Counted from the stretch's first letter, positions 33,444 to 42,571 are shown. The stretch is DNA of 64,000 nt from Gemmatimonadota bacterium (GCA_003134685.1 PLCA01000002.1:273966-337965), one strand, 5' to 3'. The notes: generated by a model from the sequence alone, not told the origin. Made by a program: numbers and translations.

Positions 33444-34484
33444 CTAGCTGGATGCCGTGGATTGGGACGTTACTCGTCTGGTTATGACGCTTACCAGCGC
33501 ATCGTAGACACGCGGGTCAAATTGCTTTCCCGCATCGGCGCGGAGATGATCGAGGGCCGCCAAGGGCTCCAATGGCTCGCGGTAGGCGCGCTTGGATGTA
33601 AGTGCGTCGAACGTGTCGGCTGCGCAGAGGATTCTGGCGCCCAGAGGAATCGCTTCGCCCGACAGACCGAGTGGATAGCCGACTCCGTCCCAACGCTCGT
33701 GGTGGTGCTCGACGTACTTGAGCGGCTGCTTGATGTGAAAGAGAGGCGCGAGGATGTCGAGCCCTATCCGCACGTGTTGCTTGACGTGTTCGAACTCATC
33801 GGCGGTGAGTCGTCCAGGCTTGTTGAGGATTGTCTCGCTTATGCCAATCTTGCCCACGTCGTGAAGACGGCCCGCAACTCTCAGGTCCTCGCACGTCTTT
33901 TCCTCGAGGCCCAATTCCTGGGCAAGCTGTCCCGCCAGCTCGGCGACGCGTTGAGAATGGCCTCGCAGGTAGAGATCCTTGGCTTCCATGGCGTTGATCA
34001 GCGTCTCGGCGATGCTGGTGGACATGAGCCGCAGGGATTCTTTTTCCCGCTCGAGCTCGGCGGTCCGGAGCGCAACCTCTTCGCGAATGAGCTTGTCGAG
34101 GCGGCGCTGCTCCATCAGCTCCGAGCGCTTGTGGAGGGCGCGATCGACGGCTTGCTGGAGATCGGCGAGCTCGACGGGCTTCATCAGATAGTCCGTCGCG
34201 CCGGAAGACAAGACCTCCGTCGCTGTAGCCGCATCGTTGACGGCGGTCAACATGATGATCGCCAGGTCCTGATCCCGTTCTATCGCCTGGGGAACGATCT
34301 GGACTCCGGTCATTCCGGGCATGCGGACATCGCACAGCATGAGGGCGAAGGACTCCTTTTCAAGCAGCTGGAGCGCGTGATCACCGGAGCCGGCGATCAC
34401 GACCTCGTAGCCGCGGGATCGGAGGAATTTGCGCAGTGCGAGGCGAATGGTTTCCTCGTCGTCCACGACCAGAATCCGGGTCAC
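33444..34484 (-). CDS. response regulator with HD-GYP domain
   Basis: A 346-residue protein. The receiver domain covers residues 1-120: acidic pair VVDDEE, phosphoacceptor Asp52 in LCDVRMPGMTG, Lys102 in YLMKPV. A coiled-coil linker (about residues 115-160) is followed by the HD-GYP domain (residues about 160-340): HD at 208-209 in GRLHDVGKIG, HHERWDGVGYP at about 261-271. The family hydrolyses cyclic di-GMP. It overlaps the histidine kinase gene by four bases (ATGA), so the two form a two-component pair that links the kinase signal to second-messenger breakdown. The GYP tripeptide is intact, so the domain is probably active. Confidence 0.94.
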   Translation of the reverse strand: MTRILVVDDEETIRLALRKFLRSRGYEVVIAGSGDHALQLLEKESFALMLCDVRMPGMTGVQIVPQAIERDQDLAIIMLTAVNDAATATEVLSSGATDYLMKPVELADLQQAVDRALHKRSELMEQRRLDKLIREEVALRTAELEREKESLRLMSTSIAETLINAMEAKDLYLRGHSQRVAELAGQLAQELGLEEKTCEDLRVAGRLHDVGKIGISETILNKPGRLTADEFEHVKQHVRIGLDILAPLFHIKQPLKYVEHHHERWDGVGYPLGLSGEAIPLGARILCAADTFDALTSKRAYREPLEPLAALDHLRADAGKQFDPRVYDALVSVITRRVTSQSTASS

Positions 34485-36580
34485 TTCGACGCGTCGCTGT
34501 AGAGCGGGAGAAGGATCGTGAACGTCGTCCCGACTTCAGGCGTGCTTTCCACCGAGATCGTTCCGTCGTGCGCCTGAATGATGCCGTAGCTCACGCTGAG
34601 GCCCAATCCCGTTCCCTCACCGGGAGGCTTGGTGGTGAAGAAGGGCTCGAATACCCGCTGGCTCACGGATAACGGCATTCCGTGCCCAGTGTCCGAAATC
34701 ACGATCTGCACGGTGCCGCTCTTGCGCTGGGTCGTCAGCGAGAGGTGACGGAGCTGCGTTCCCTGCATCGCCGACTCGGCGTTCACAAGAACGTTGAGCA
34801 GAACCTGCTGCAGCTTCTGTTCGTCGCCGCGAGCACGGGGATTGGATTCATCCAGGCGCATGTGAACTTCGATGCCGCCCGATCGGGACGCGAGGGCGCG
34901 AAGCCGCACGGTGTGCTTGACGATGGTGTTGATGTCGACCGGTACGGCACGCGCATCGGTCTTGCGCGCGAAGAGGAGGAGATCGCGAATCACTCCAATC
35001 GCCCGATCGGCTTCGCGCTTGATCAGGCTCACCGACTCGAACTGCTCACCCTGCAGATTGTCCTCGAGCAGGAGCTGCGCGAAGGTCGAGATGCCGGTGA
35101 GCGGATTGTTCAGCTCGTGCGCGACGCCGGCGACGAGCTCTCCGATGGCAGCGAGCTTTTCGGTCCGACCGAGGTGATCGGCGACCTTTCGCTCTTCGGT
35201 GAGATTTCTGATGCCGATCACGAGACCAACGATGTTGTCGCTCCCGTCGCGAATGTGGCTCAGGGTCACGGCAGCCGGGAACTCCGTCCCATCCCTTCTC
35301 CGATGAACGTGCTCACCGGTCCAGAGCTGCATGTCCTGCGGGATTGCGGGAATGGTCTGGCGGGGAGAGTGCTGGGCGGAGGCAACGACGAAATCGTCGA
35401 CACTCAAGCCGGCGATCTCATTTGCCTCGTAGCGATATTCCTTGATCGCAGCGGTGTTGGCGTATTGAACTTTCGCATCTACGCCAAGTATCAACACCGG
35501 CTGATCCATGGTCGCCAGCGCCGCCGCGAGTGTTCGCTCGCGCGCATGGGTTCGATGCTCGTCTTCGCTGAGGAGCAGTACGTCGATCGCCAGCGCGACC
35601 GCGGCCGCGAGACGCATCAGCGCATCGACGTGCGGGCCAGTTTGCAACTGCGCGGTCGGAGACGTTACGACAAGGACGCCGAGTCGACGACTGCTCGCGA
35701 TGAGCGGGATCGTGATGGCGGGCCCCTCCGGAATCCGGTCAGGGTTGTGAGCCAGCTCGCGGAGATTCTCGACGAAGGTTGGCTCCTCCGTTGCCCAGGC
35801 CGCGCGAACCGCGCTGTTCTCTACGGGAGCCGTCATGCCTTCCATCTGTTCGCAAGTACCAAGGGCTGCAACGCAGGATATGGTGGTTCCATCGGGGGAG
35901 ATGATGCCAATTGCCTTTCCGCTCGATGGGACGACGTCGTCGAGAATTGCGAGGATGTTGTGGCTTGCCTCCGCGACGGTCACCTTGCGAAGCGCCACGC
36001 GCGCGATCTCAGCCGCGGCTTGGGTCTGCCTCTGCTCACCGCGCTGCGCATCGAAGAGTCGCGCGTTCTCGATAGCGACAGCCGCCTGGCGCGCGATCAG
36101 CATGATGAGATCCAGATCGTGCCCGTCGTACGCGTCGGTCTTGTACGAGAGGACCTGCATTACCCCCACCGTCCGGTCGCGGTAGGTGAGGGGCGCCGTA
36201 ATCTCGCTCTTCACTTCCCGCTTCGACGCCACCTGGAAGATCGTTCCCTTCCACCAACGCTCCGGCTTCGAAGAAATGATCGGCACGCCAGAATGGAAAA
36301 CCTTGGCGATCGTCTCCGTTCCATTCGGGAAATCGAGGACACTCTCCCCCTCGCGCTCCTCGGAATCGACGATGATGCATTGCGCATTGAACTTCTCACG
36401 CAGGGAGTCAGCAATCATGAGCGCGAAGCAAGGAGCGTCCACCACCGACGCGACCGCCTTGTAGATCTCTCGGTACGCTTCGTTCAACGAGATCGTGGCC
36501 GAGATGGCCTGCTGCACCGTCGCGACCGCCGCGAATCGCGCGGCGCGACGCTCAAGCTCGGCGACGAGCTCAGTCGTCAA
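34481..36580 (-). CDS. multi-sensor histidine kinase (GAF-GAF-PAS-HisKA-HATPase)
   Basis: A 699-residue cytoplasmic kinase without membrane segments. Two GAF domains cover about residues 15-180 and 195-345 (VVDAPCFALMIADSLREKFN; ISPDGTTISCVAALGTCEQM). A PAS domain lies at about residues 355-470 (VLILGVDAKVQYANTAAIKE; GLVIGIRNLTEERKVADHLG). The H box is GELVAGVAHELNNPLTGIST, the N box LLNVLVNAESAM, and G boxes VISDTGHGMP and GEGTGLGLSVSYGI. The start is TTG at 36580 with GGAG four bases before it; the gene overlaps mqnD by 11 bases. The downstream HD-GYP regulator overlaps and is the likely partner. Soluble GAF domains suggest an internal small-molecule or redox signal. Confidence 0.93.
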   Translation of the reverse strand: MTTELVAELERRAARFAAVATVQQAISATISLNEAYREIYKAVASVVDAPCFALMIADSLREKFNAQCIIVDSEEREGESVLDFPNGTETIAKVFHSGVPIISSKPERWWKGTIFQVASKREVKSEITAPLTYRDRTVGVMQVLSYKTDAYDGHDLDLIMLIARQAAVAIENARLFDAQRGEQRQTQAAAEIARVALRKVTVAEASHNILAILDDVVPSSGKAIGIISPDGTTISCVAALGTCEQMEGMTAPVENSAVRAAWATEEPTFVENLRELAHNPDRIPEGPAITIPLIASSRRLGVLVVTSPTAQLQTGPHVDALMRLAAAVALAIDVLLLSEDEHRTHARERTLAAALATMDQPVLILGVDAKVQYANTAAIKEYRYEANEIAGLSVDDFVVASAQHSPRQTIPAIPQDMQLWTGEHVHRRRDGTEFPAAVTLSHIRDGSDNIVGLVIGIRNLTEERKVADHLGRTEKLAAIGELVAGVAHELNNPLTGISTFAQLLLEDNLQGEQFESVSLIKREADRAIGVIRDLLLFARKTDARAVPVDINTIVKHTVRLRALASRSGGIEVHMRLDESNPRARGDEQKLQQVLLNVLVNAESAMQGTQLRHLSLTTQRKSGTVQIVISDTGHGMPLSVSQRVFEPFFTTKPPGEGTGLGLSVSYGIIQAHDGTISVESTPEVGTTFTILLPLYSDASK

Positions 36581-37412
36581 TGAACTCCACCGTCACCGGG
36601 CGCGTGATCACGCCGGCCCTGACGCCTTCGTCGAGGAAGAGCCGGATTGCCGCGCGGCCGCGCTCGCCGTAGTCGAGCGTCCAGTCGTTCACGTACATCC
36701 CGACGAACGTGTCGGCCTTGCTCCGATCGAGTCCGCGCGCATAGCGCATCGCGTGGTCGAGCGCATTCTTGCGATGATCGAGTCCGTACGCAATGCTCTC
36801 CCGAAGGTGCCGGGAGACCTTTTTCTGGATGTCGCGTGGCATGGCCTTCCGGATGACGTTACCGCCGAGCGGAAGCGGCAGTCCCGTTTTCTCGAGCCAC
36901 CACGCGCCCATGTCGGCAACGAGATGCAATCCCTCGTCCTTGTAAGTGAGCTGGCCCTCGTGAATCAGGAGTCCTGCATCGACGTCGTCGCCGAGGACGG
37001 CTTGCTCGATCTGATCGAAAGGGACGACAACCGGAATGAAATCCGGCTGAAAGAGCCTCAGCGCCAGGTACGCGCTCGTCATCAGTCCAGGCACGGCGAC
37101 CCGCTTGCCGGCAATGTCTTCGCGCGTCATCGGCCGCTTCGACACGAGCATCGGTCCGTAGCCATCGCCCATCGACGCGCCGTGGGGGAGGAGAGCGTAC
37201 AATTCGGAGAGATACGCATAAGCGTGAATCGAGACCGCAGTAACGTCGAGCTCTCCGCGCAGCGCGCGGCCGTTCAGGGTCTCGATGTCCTGGAGCTCAT
37301 GGACATAGCTGATTCCCTGGGTATCGATCTGTCCGTCGGCGAGCGCGTAGAACATGAACGCATCGTCCGAGTCAGGGCTGTGGGCCAGATGAATTGTGCT
37401 GGGGGATGTCAT
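36570..37412 (-). CDS. mqnD: 1,4-dihydroxy-6-naphthoate synthase
   Basis: This enzyme acts in the futalosine route to menaquinone, converting cyclic dehypoxanthinyl futalosine to 1,4-dihydroxy-6-naphthoate. It has 280 residues with a periplasmic-binding-protein-like fold. Family marks are the N-terminal LAHSPDSDDAFMFYAL, ELDVTAVSIHAYAYL, the segment GYGPMLVSKRP, and GDDVDAGLLIHEGQLTYKDE. Presence of MqnD implies the organism makes menaquinone without the Men pathway. It overlaps the zinc-ribbon gene by four bases upstream and the histidine kinase by 11 bases downstream, so the four genes from 38245 down to 33444 are probably one operon. Confidence 0.93.
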   Translation of the reverse strand: MTSPSTIHLAHSPDSDDAFMFYALADGQIDTQGISYVHELQDIETLNGRALRGELDVTAVSIHAYAYLSELYALLPHGASMGDGYGPMLVSKRPMTREDIAGKRVAVPGLMTSAYLALRLFQPDFIPVVVPFDQIEQAVLGDDVDAGLLIHEGQLTYKDEGLHLVADMGAWWLEKTGLPLPLGGNVIRKAMPRDIQKKVSRHLRESIAYGLDHRKNALDHAMRYARGLDRSKADTFVGMYVNDWTLDYGERGRAAIRLFLDEGVRAGVITRPVTVEFIDD

Positions 37413-38245
37413 GACTTCATTCCAAGGCTTTTCCGTGCCTGCGATAGAGCGTTCGTGATGTCGTCCTGGTGCCGGGTGTACTCTTCGCGTTTCTTCGCCA
37501 GCTCCGCTTTTTGCGCGGCGATGAGCCTTCGCTCGTAGGAATGGAGCTGAGTGGTGTCGCCAGCGAGGGTAGCTAGCCGCGCCTCCAGAATCAGTCCAAG
37601 AAGGTGATTTGGATTCTCGCGCAGAATGGTGTCAGCCTGCGCCTTTGCGAGTGGAAGCGCTCCCGCCACCTCGCCGATCCGCCCCATATCGTAGCGCTGA
37701 TCCGCGTTGAGCGGCGAGAGCATCTGATAGGCGGTCAAAGCCATCGGCGCAAAGAACTGAACGCTGTCGATCTTTCCCTGTGTGGCGAGCAACATTACAC
37801 GATTGTAAAGGCGATCGGCGCGCTCCTGCGGCGACAGGCTCGAGATGTCGGGGGCGCGAACTCCGGCCGATTGATCATCGGCTGCGGTCCCTCGATCGTC
37901 GAGTCCAGTCTGTGGCAACGCATTTTGCGAACCGTCAACGGTGCTTCCGCGGGTGGCATTGAAGCCGCGACCAGCCGCCATTGCGAACAGAGCGAGAAAC
38001 GCCAGCGCAGCCACGACCCACGGCAGCGCGTTCGTTCTCGCCTCGCGCGCGACAGGTGCGGCAGCTCCGACCGGGGTTCCGCAGCGGTGACAGAACTTCG
38101 CGCCGGGGCTTAGATCAGCAGCACAAGAGGCACAAGTGGCGCCTGCCATTGGGGCGCCACAGCTCGCGCAGTATCGACCAGTTGCTGCTGCGCCGCAGGA
38201 AGGACAGGCTGTCGTTTGGTCGGAGGGGGAAGACGGGGAGGGCAT
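37409..38245 (-). CDS. zinc-ribbon membrane protein with helical periplasmic or cytoplasmic domain
   Basis: A 278-residue protein. Residues about 10-65 contain two zinc ribbons built from CxxC pairs (CPSCG, CASCG, CASC, CHRCG). One membrane span follows (about residues 73-93, LPWVVAALAFLALFAMAAG), then a flexible Thr/Ser/Asp-rich segment, and from about residue 135 a helical, TPR-like region (SPQERADRLYNRVMLLATQG and VAGALPLAKAQADTILRENP). No family name is certain. The ribbon resembles those in bacterial double-zinc-ribbon membrane proteins. It is the first gene of the operon with mqnD and the two-component genes. Confidence 0.78.
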   Translation of the reverse strand: MPSPSSPSDQTTACPSCGAAATGRYCASCGAPMAGATCASCAADLSPGAKFCHRCGTPVGAAAPVAREARTNALPWVVAALAFLALFAMAAGRGFNATRGSTVDGSQNALPQTGLDDRGTAADDQSAGVRAPDISSLSPQERADRLYNRVMLLATQGKIDSVQFFAPMALTAYQMLSPLNADQRYDMGRIGEVAGALPLAKAQADTILRENPNHLLGLILEARLATLAGDTTQLHSYERRLIAAQKAELAKKREEYTRHQDDITNALSQARKSLGMKS

Positions 38246-38416
38246 GCGTGAAATTAGTCGGCCGTCGCTCCGTACGCATCGATGGACTGAAATCGACGCT
38301 GGAATGACGGTGTAGTACGCTGCCGCCAGCTTCCCGCTGCACGCTATTCGCCGTGCGCTAACTGCTTCGTTACAGATCCCGAGCGGTTTACGGTAAAGCT
38401 AAGCGCCTGGCCCGAA

Positions 38417-40642
38417 TCAAACCGGGAAGAGCATCTCCCGGTACTTGGGCAGCGGCCAGTAATCGTCTCCGACTGACAGCTCCAGCGCGTCGCACGCCTT
38501 TCGCACTTCCGCCATGGCGTCGGCTCCCTCCGATGTGAGCATCTCCGCCTGCCCGGTCGGATCATCATGCTTGGCCTCGACGCGAGCGATGACATTGCTC
38601 ATGTCTTCGCGAAATTCCTGGAGCTCCTGCACCAGCTCGCCCACCTGATTTGCCGTGACTATCTGCGGAATCACCGCGATGCCTGCCGCCTTCGACTGTG
38701 AAGCAGCCTTGGAAAGCAGTCCGAGATAGCCATAAGCCGCCGGAATCACCATTGTGTCCACGATCTCGCGCATGGTGTGCAACTCGATCAGCATGTCCTT
38801 CACGTAGCGCTCGACGCGGACGTGATAGCGGGACTCCAGCTCCTCCTTGGTGAGGACGCCGAGCTTCGTAAGGAGCGCCCGCGACTGCTTCGACACGAGC
38901 TCCTTCAGAGCCTCGGGAGTCCGACGCAGGTTTGGAAGGCCACGCTTCTTCGCCTCAACCACCCACTCCTCCGAATAGTTGTTTCCCTCGAATCGAATCG
39001 CCGATGTGTCCTTGAACACCTCTCGAACGACTTTGAGCACCGCGTCGTCCACCGACTTGGTCTTCTTGAGGGTCTCGCGGAGCGAGTCCGTGATCTCGCC
39101 AATCGAGTCCGCGACAACGGTATTCAGCAGCGCGACCGGAAATGCGATCGACGCCGAAGATCCAACGGCGCGGAACTCGAACTTCTGACCAGTGAATGCG
39201 AACGGAGAAGTGCGATTGCGATCGGTGTTGTCGCGCTGAACTTCCGGCAGTTTTGCGACGCCCAGCTTGATCATCTGCTGCTCGGCGGTCCCGGAACTCT
39301 TTCCGGCGGCAATTTCCTCAATGACCTTGGTGAGCATGTCGCCCATGAAAACAGAGATGATCGCTGGTGGCGCCTCGTTGGCTCCGAGCCGGTGCTCGTT
39401 GCCCGAGGTCGCGATTCCGGCGCGAAGCAGTCCCGAGTGCTTGTGGACTCCCCTGAGCACAGCGGCGAGGAAGACGAGGAAGCGAATGTTGTGGTGAGGC
39501 GTCTTTCCGGGCTTGAGGAGGTTCAAGCCGTCAAGGTCGGACGAGTCGGCGATCACCGACATCGACCAGTTGCAGTGCTTTCCCGAGCCGTTGATGCCCG
39601 CGAAAGGTTTCTCGTGCAATAGCGCCTGGAGACCGTGCCTGAGCGCTACGCGTCGCAATGTCGCCATCACGAGCATGTTGTGATCGACGGCAAGATCGGT
39701 TTCCTCGAAATACGGTGCCATCTCGAATTGGCAGGGCGCGACTTCGTTGTGACGAGTAGTGATGGGCACCCCAAGCTTGTAAAGCTCGAACTCCGCCTCG
39801 GAAATGCATCCCTGAATGCGTTCCGGAATTCCGCCGAAGTAGTGATCCTCCAGCTGCTGCCCGCGCGGCGGTGGAGCGCCGATGAGAGTGCGACCGCCCA
39901 TCACCAGATCCGGGCGCATCGCAAAGTGCGAGCGATCGATGAGGAAATATTCCTGCTCGGGTCCCAACGTCGTGAAGACGCGTTGCACGCCTTTGTCGCC
40001 GAGTAGCTCGAGCAGCTCGATGGACTTCTGCGACAGCACATCGGAGCTTCTGAGAAGCGGAGTCATTTCATCGAGCGCTTCCCCGTTGTATCCGATGAAG
40101 ACCGAGGGAATGCAGAGAGTACGGGCGCCGGTCGACTCAACAATGAAAACCGGGCTGGCGGGATTCCAGGCCGTATAACCCCGGGCTTCCCACGTTGCAC
40201 GCAGTCCGCCGGATGGGAAACTCGAGGCGTCGGGCTCGCTCTGAATCAGCTGGTCGCCGGTAAAGGACTCCATCGGCTGCCGGTCGTCATCGAACGCGAA
40301 AAACGCATCGTGTTTTTCGGCTGTCAGCCCGGTCTGGGGCTGAAACCAGTGGGTGAAGTGGGTGACGCCGCGCGAGACCGCCCACTCCTTGATGACCTGC
40401 GCGACGACCGGTGCGATGGCGCGATCGAGCTTCTTGCCGTGACGGATGGATGCGGCGAGGCTGCCGAAGACTTCTCGTGGAAGCTTGTCGCGCAGCTGCC
40501 TGACGCCCAGAATGTTGACGCCGAAGTACTGGGAAGTCGGCCCGGGTATTCCGTCCTTGCTGAAGCCGGGAGCGATTCGCGGCTCCCGGTTGGAGATCTC
40601 GTTCAGAAGAGCTTTACGCGAAGTGATGGCGGCGGCTGTCAT
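38417..40642 (-). CDS. glnN: glutamine synthetase, type III
   Basis: The enzyme makes glutamine from glutamate, ammonia and ATP. It has 741 residues, the size of GSIII. The N-terminal region carries GSIII-specific VTHFTHWFQPQTGLTAEKHD and RATWEARGYTAWNPASPVFI. The catalytic core has LGPEQEYFLID, HNEVAPCQFEMAPYFEE, GINGSGKHCNWSMS, and NRTSPFAFTG. The C-terminal region (about residues 560-741) is helical, as in GSIII dodecamers. The gene is divergent from a type I enzyme (40795), with 152 bases between the starts. On the minus strand TTGACT about 24 bases before the start, with GACTAT close to the ATG, is a weak promoter candidate. Confidence 0.96.
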   Translation of the reverse strand: MTAAAITSRKALLNEISNREPRIAPGFSKDGIPGPTSQYFGVNILGVRQLRDKLPREVFGSLAASIRHGKKLDRAIAPVVAQVIKEWAVSRGVTHFTHWFQPQTGLTAEKHDAFFAFDDDRQPMESFTGDQLIQSEPDASSFPSGGLRATWEARGYTAWNPASPVFIVESTGARTLCIPSVFIGYNGEALDEMTPLLRSSDVLSQKSIELLELLGDKGVQRVFTTLGPEQEYFLIDRSHFAMRPDLVMGGRTLIGAPPPRGQQLEDHYFGGIPERIQGCISEAEFELYKLGVPITTRHNEVAPCQFEMAPYFEETDLAVDHNMLVMATLRRVALRHGLQALLHEKPFAGINGSGKHCNWSMSVIADSSDLDGLNLLKPGKTPHHNIRFLVFLAAVLRGVHKHSGLLRAGIATSGNEHRLGANEAPPAIISVFMGDMLTKVIEEIAAGKSSGTAEQQMIKLGVAKLPEVQRDNTDRNRTSPFAFTGQKFEFRAVGSSASIAFPVALLNTVVADSIGEITDSLRETLKKTKSVDDAVLKVVREVFKDTSAIRFEGNNYSEEWVVEAKKRGLPNLRRTPEALKELVSKQSRALLTKLGVLTKEELESRYHVRVERYVKDMLIELHTMREIVDTMVIPAAYGYLGLLSKAASQSKAAGIAVIPQIVTANQVGELVQELQEFREDMSNVIARVEAKHDDPTGQAEMLTSEGADAMAEVRKACDALELSVGDDYWPLPKYREMLFPV

Positions 40643-40759
40643 TGATAGTCTGCGCAGATGAGAATGTAAGTCAAAAAGTGCACAACCGGCACATTTGAAC
40701 GATCATATTCGCCATTTCGATCATTAAATGCAAGGAATGGGCGAGCTGAAGTGCGCAAT

Positions 40760-40788
40760 TTGCAAAAATCTGCCAAGCGGACTACGTT
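40760..40788 (+). promoter_or_regulatory. candidate glnA promoter giving a leaderless mRNA
   Basis: TTGCAA (40760-40765) and TACGTT (40783-40788) are exactly 17 bases apart. RNA would start about seven bases after the -10 box, at the ATG (40795). No Shine-Dalgarno is visible before that ATG. The same spacing to the start codon is seen at argC. Confidence 0.4.
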
Positions 40789-40794
40789 CAGCCA

Positions 40795-42156
40795 ATGCCT
40801 CGACATCGCTCCCAGATTCCCGACACGTCCGGCGCCACGGCCCAGGACATTCTGGACCTCGCCACCACCAACAACGTCCGCTTCCTCAGACTGCAATTCA
40901 CGGACATTCTCGGCATCAACAAGAACGTCGAGATCCCCGCGTCGCAATTCGAGAAAGCGCTGGCGGGGGACATCATGTTCGACGGCTCCTCGATCGAAGG
41001 GTTCGTTCGGATCGAGGAATCGGACATGCTGCTGGCGCCGGATTTCGGCACGTTTCAAATATTCCCCTGGGGTGACGAAAAGAGTCGCGTTGCAAGGCTG
41101 ATCTGCGACATTAACACTCCTGACGGCAATCCCTTTGCCGGAGACCCGCGGGGAGTGCTCAAGAAAACGATCGCCCGCGCGGCCAAGCTCGGATACACGA
41201 TGAACGCCGGGATGGAAGCCGAGTTCTTCATGTTCAAGCCGCGGCCGGACGAGGAGCCGTCGACGGTCACGCACGATGTCGGATCGTATTTCGACCTCGC
41301 GCCGGCTGATCTGGGCGAAGATGCGCGGCGCGCGATCGTGGATATCCTCGAGCAAATGGGATTCGAGGTCGAAGCCGCGCACCACGAGGTTGCGCATGGC
41401 CAGCACGAGATCGATTTCAGATACGGCGAGGCACTGAAGACGGCGGATAACATCGCGACGTTCCGGTTCGTTGTGAAATACGTCGCACGGACATTCGGGC
41501 TCACCGCGTCGTTCATGCCGAAGCCGATCTTCGGACAGAATGGAAGCGGCATGCACACCCATCAATCGCTTTTCCGCGGGAAGAAGAACGCCTTCTGGGA
41601 CGAAAAGGCGGAGTGGGAGCTTTCCAGCACGGCGCTCCACTACATCGGAGGCCTGCTCAGACACGCGCGCGGCTTCACCGCGATAACGAATCCTCTCGTC
41701 AACTCGTACAAGAGGCTCGTCCCGGGTTTTGAAGCGCCGGTCAACGTAGCGTGGTCGATGCGCAACCGTTCGCCGATGATCCGGATTCCCGATCGTCGCG
41801 GCTCAGGGACCAGAATCGAGCTGCGGATTCCGGATCCGGCCGCGAATCCGTATCTGGCGCTGGCGGTGCAACTGGCTGCCGGACTCGATGGCATCGCGAC
41901 CAAGGCCGATCCTCGCGAGCCGGTGAACAGCAACATCTGGGAGATGTCGCATCGGGAGAAGCGTCGCCTCAGGATCGACGACCTGCCGCACAATCTGGGA
42001 GAAGCGTGCAACGAGCTGGAAAACGACGATGTGATCACCGAAGCCCTCGGCGAGCACATCACGACTCAGTTTCTCGTCGCGAAACGCCTCGAGTGGCAGG
42101 AGTACATCACGCAGGTCTCGCAGTGGGAACTCGATAACTATCTCGCCAAGTACTGA
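40795..42156 (+). CDS. glnA: glutamine synthetase, type I
   Basis: A 453-residue glutamine synthetase. Family motifs in order: FDGSSIEGF, GMEAEFFMF, AHHEVAHGQHEIDFR, KPIFGQNGSGMHTHQS, NSYKRLVPGFEAPVNVAWSM, and NRSPMIRIPDRRGSGTRIEL. The length and the C-terminal region (NIWEMSHREKRRLRIDDLPH) lack the adenylylation-site tyrosine region of the enteric GSI-beta form, so it resembles the shorter GSI-alpha type controlled by feedback inhibition. It is divergent from the type III enzyme. No Shine-Dalgarno is seen, and a promoter candidate places the RNA start at the ATG. Confidence 0.96.
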   Translation: MPRHRSQIPDTSGATAQDILDLATTNNVRFLRLQFTDILGINKNVEIPASQFEKALAGDIMFDGSSIEGFVRIEESDMLLAPDFGTFQIFPWGDEKSRVARLICDINTPDGNPFAGDPRGVLKKTIARAAKLGYTMNAGMEAEFFMFKPRPDEEPSTVTHDVGSYFDLAPADLGEDARRAIVDILEQMGFEVEAAHHEVAHGQHEIDFRYGEALKTADNIATFRFVVKYVARTFGLTASFMPKPIFGQNGSGMHTHQSLFRGKKNAFWDEKAEWELSSTALHYIGGLLRHARGFTAITNPLVNSYKRLVPGFEAPVNVAWSMRNRSPMIRIPDRRGSGTRIELRIPDPAANPYLALAVQLAAGLDGIATKADPREPVNSNIWEMSHREKRRLRIDDLPHNLGEACNELENDDVITEALGEHITTQFLVAKRLEWQEYITQVSQWELDNYLAKY

Positions 42157-42216
42157 GACGACACACGGCAGCACAGGGCGAGTTAGCTATTTATCTAATC
42201 TAACGACGAGTCCGCC

Positions 42217-42456
42217 TCAGCGGCTACGTTTCCTTCCTCCGGAGCTCTTTGGCTCCGTGCGCTGGCGGGGGACCTTCGCGCCCTTCTTTCGCGCCTCGGA
42301 CAGCCCGATGGCGATTGCCTGCTTCCGGCTCTTCACGGTCCGTCCGCTCGTTCCGGATTTGAGCGTTCCCTTTTTCCTCCTCCGCATCGCGCTCTCGACG
42401 CGCTTCGACGCGGCCTTGCCGTATTTCCGGCGGCTTGAAGATTTCCGCGCAGTCAT
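42217..42456 (-). CDS. small basic protein, DUF6496-like
   Basis: A 79-residue, strongly basic protein from the ATG at 42456, which has GGAGG six bases upstream. An open frame extends further upstream but is not needed. The core KYGKAASKRVESAMRRRKKG and TLKSGTSGRTVKSRKQAIAI, then GLSEARKKGAKVP, matches a short conserved family of unknown function seen in rhizobia and other soil bacteria (recalled as DUF6496). The SRKQAIAIGLSEARKKG portion looks like a helix suited to nucleic-acid binding. It is the third lysine/arginine-rich small protein in the window. Expression timing is unknown. Confidence 0.8.
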   Translation of the reverse strand: MTARKSSSRRKYGKAASKRVESAMRRRKKGTLKSGTSGRTVKSRKQAIAIGLSEARKKGAKVPRQRTEPKSSGGRKRSR

Positions 42457-42571
42457 TCTACTCCTCCGTTTTGATAGTCGTGGTGTCTGTTCCCGGACGG
42501 GCTGGCGCGTGTTGTGCCTAAAAGAATCCGCGTCGATCGAGCTGTGGTCGTCCATCTCAAATCACACCGAT

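Noticed and set aside
34682-36583. 633-codon plus-strand open frame
   Set aside because: It is antisense to the histidine kinase, has no recognisable domain and mirrors codon bias of a GC-rich gene.
40700-40724. Direct repeat CGATCAT twice, 18 bases apart, between glnN and glnA
   Set aside because: Seven-base direct repeats are frequent by chance; no dyad and no consensus of a known nitrogen regulator was found.
42257-42571. Upstream extension of the hypothetical protein at 42572
   Set aside because: It is the antisense of the DUF6496-like gene, which has its own ribosome-binding site.
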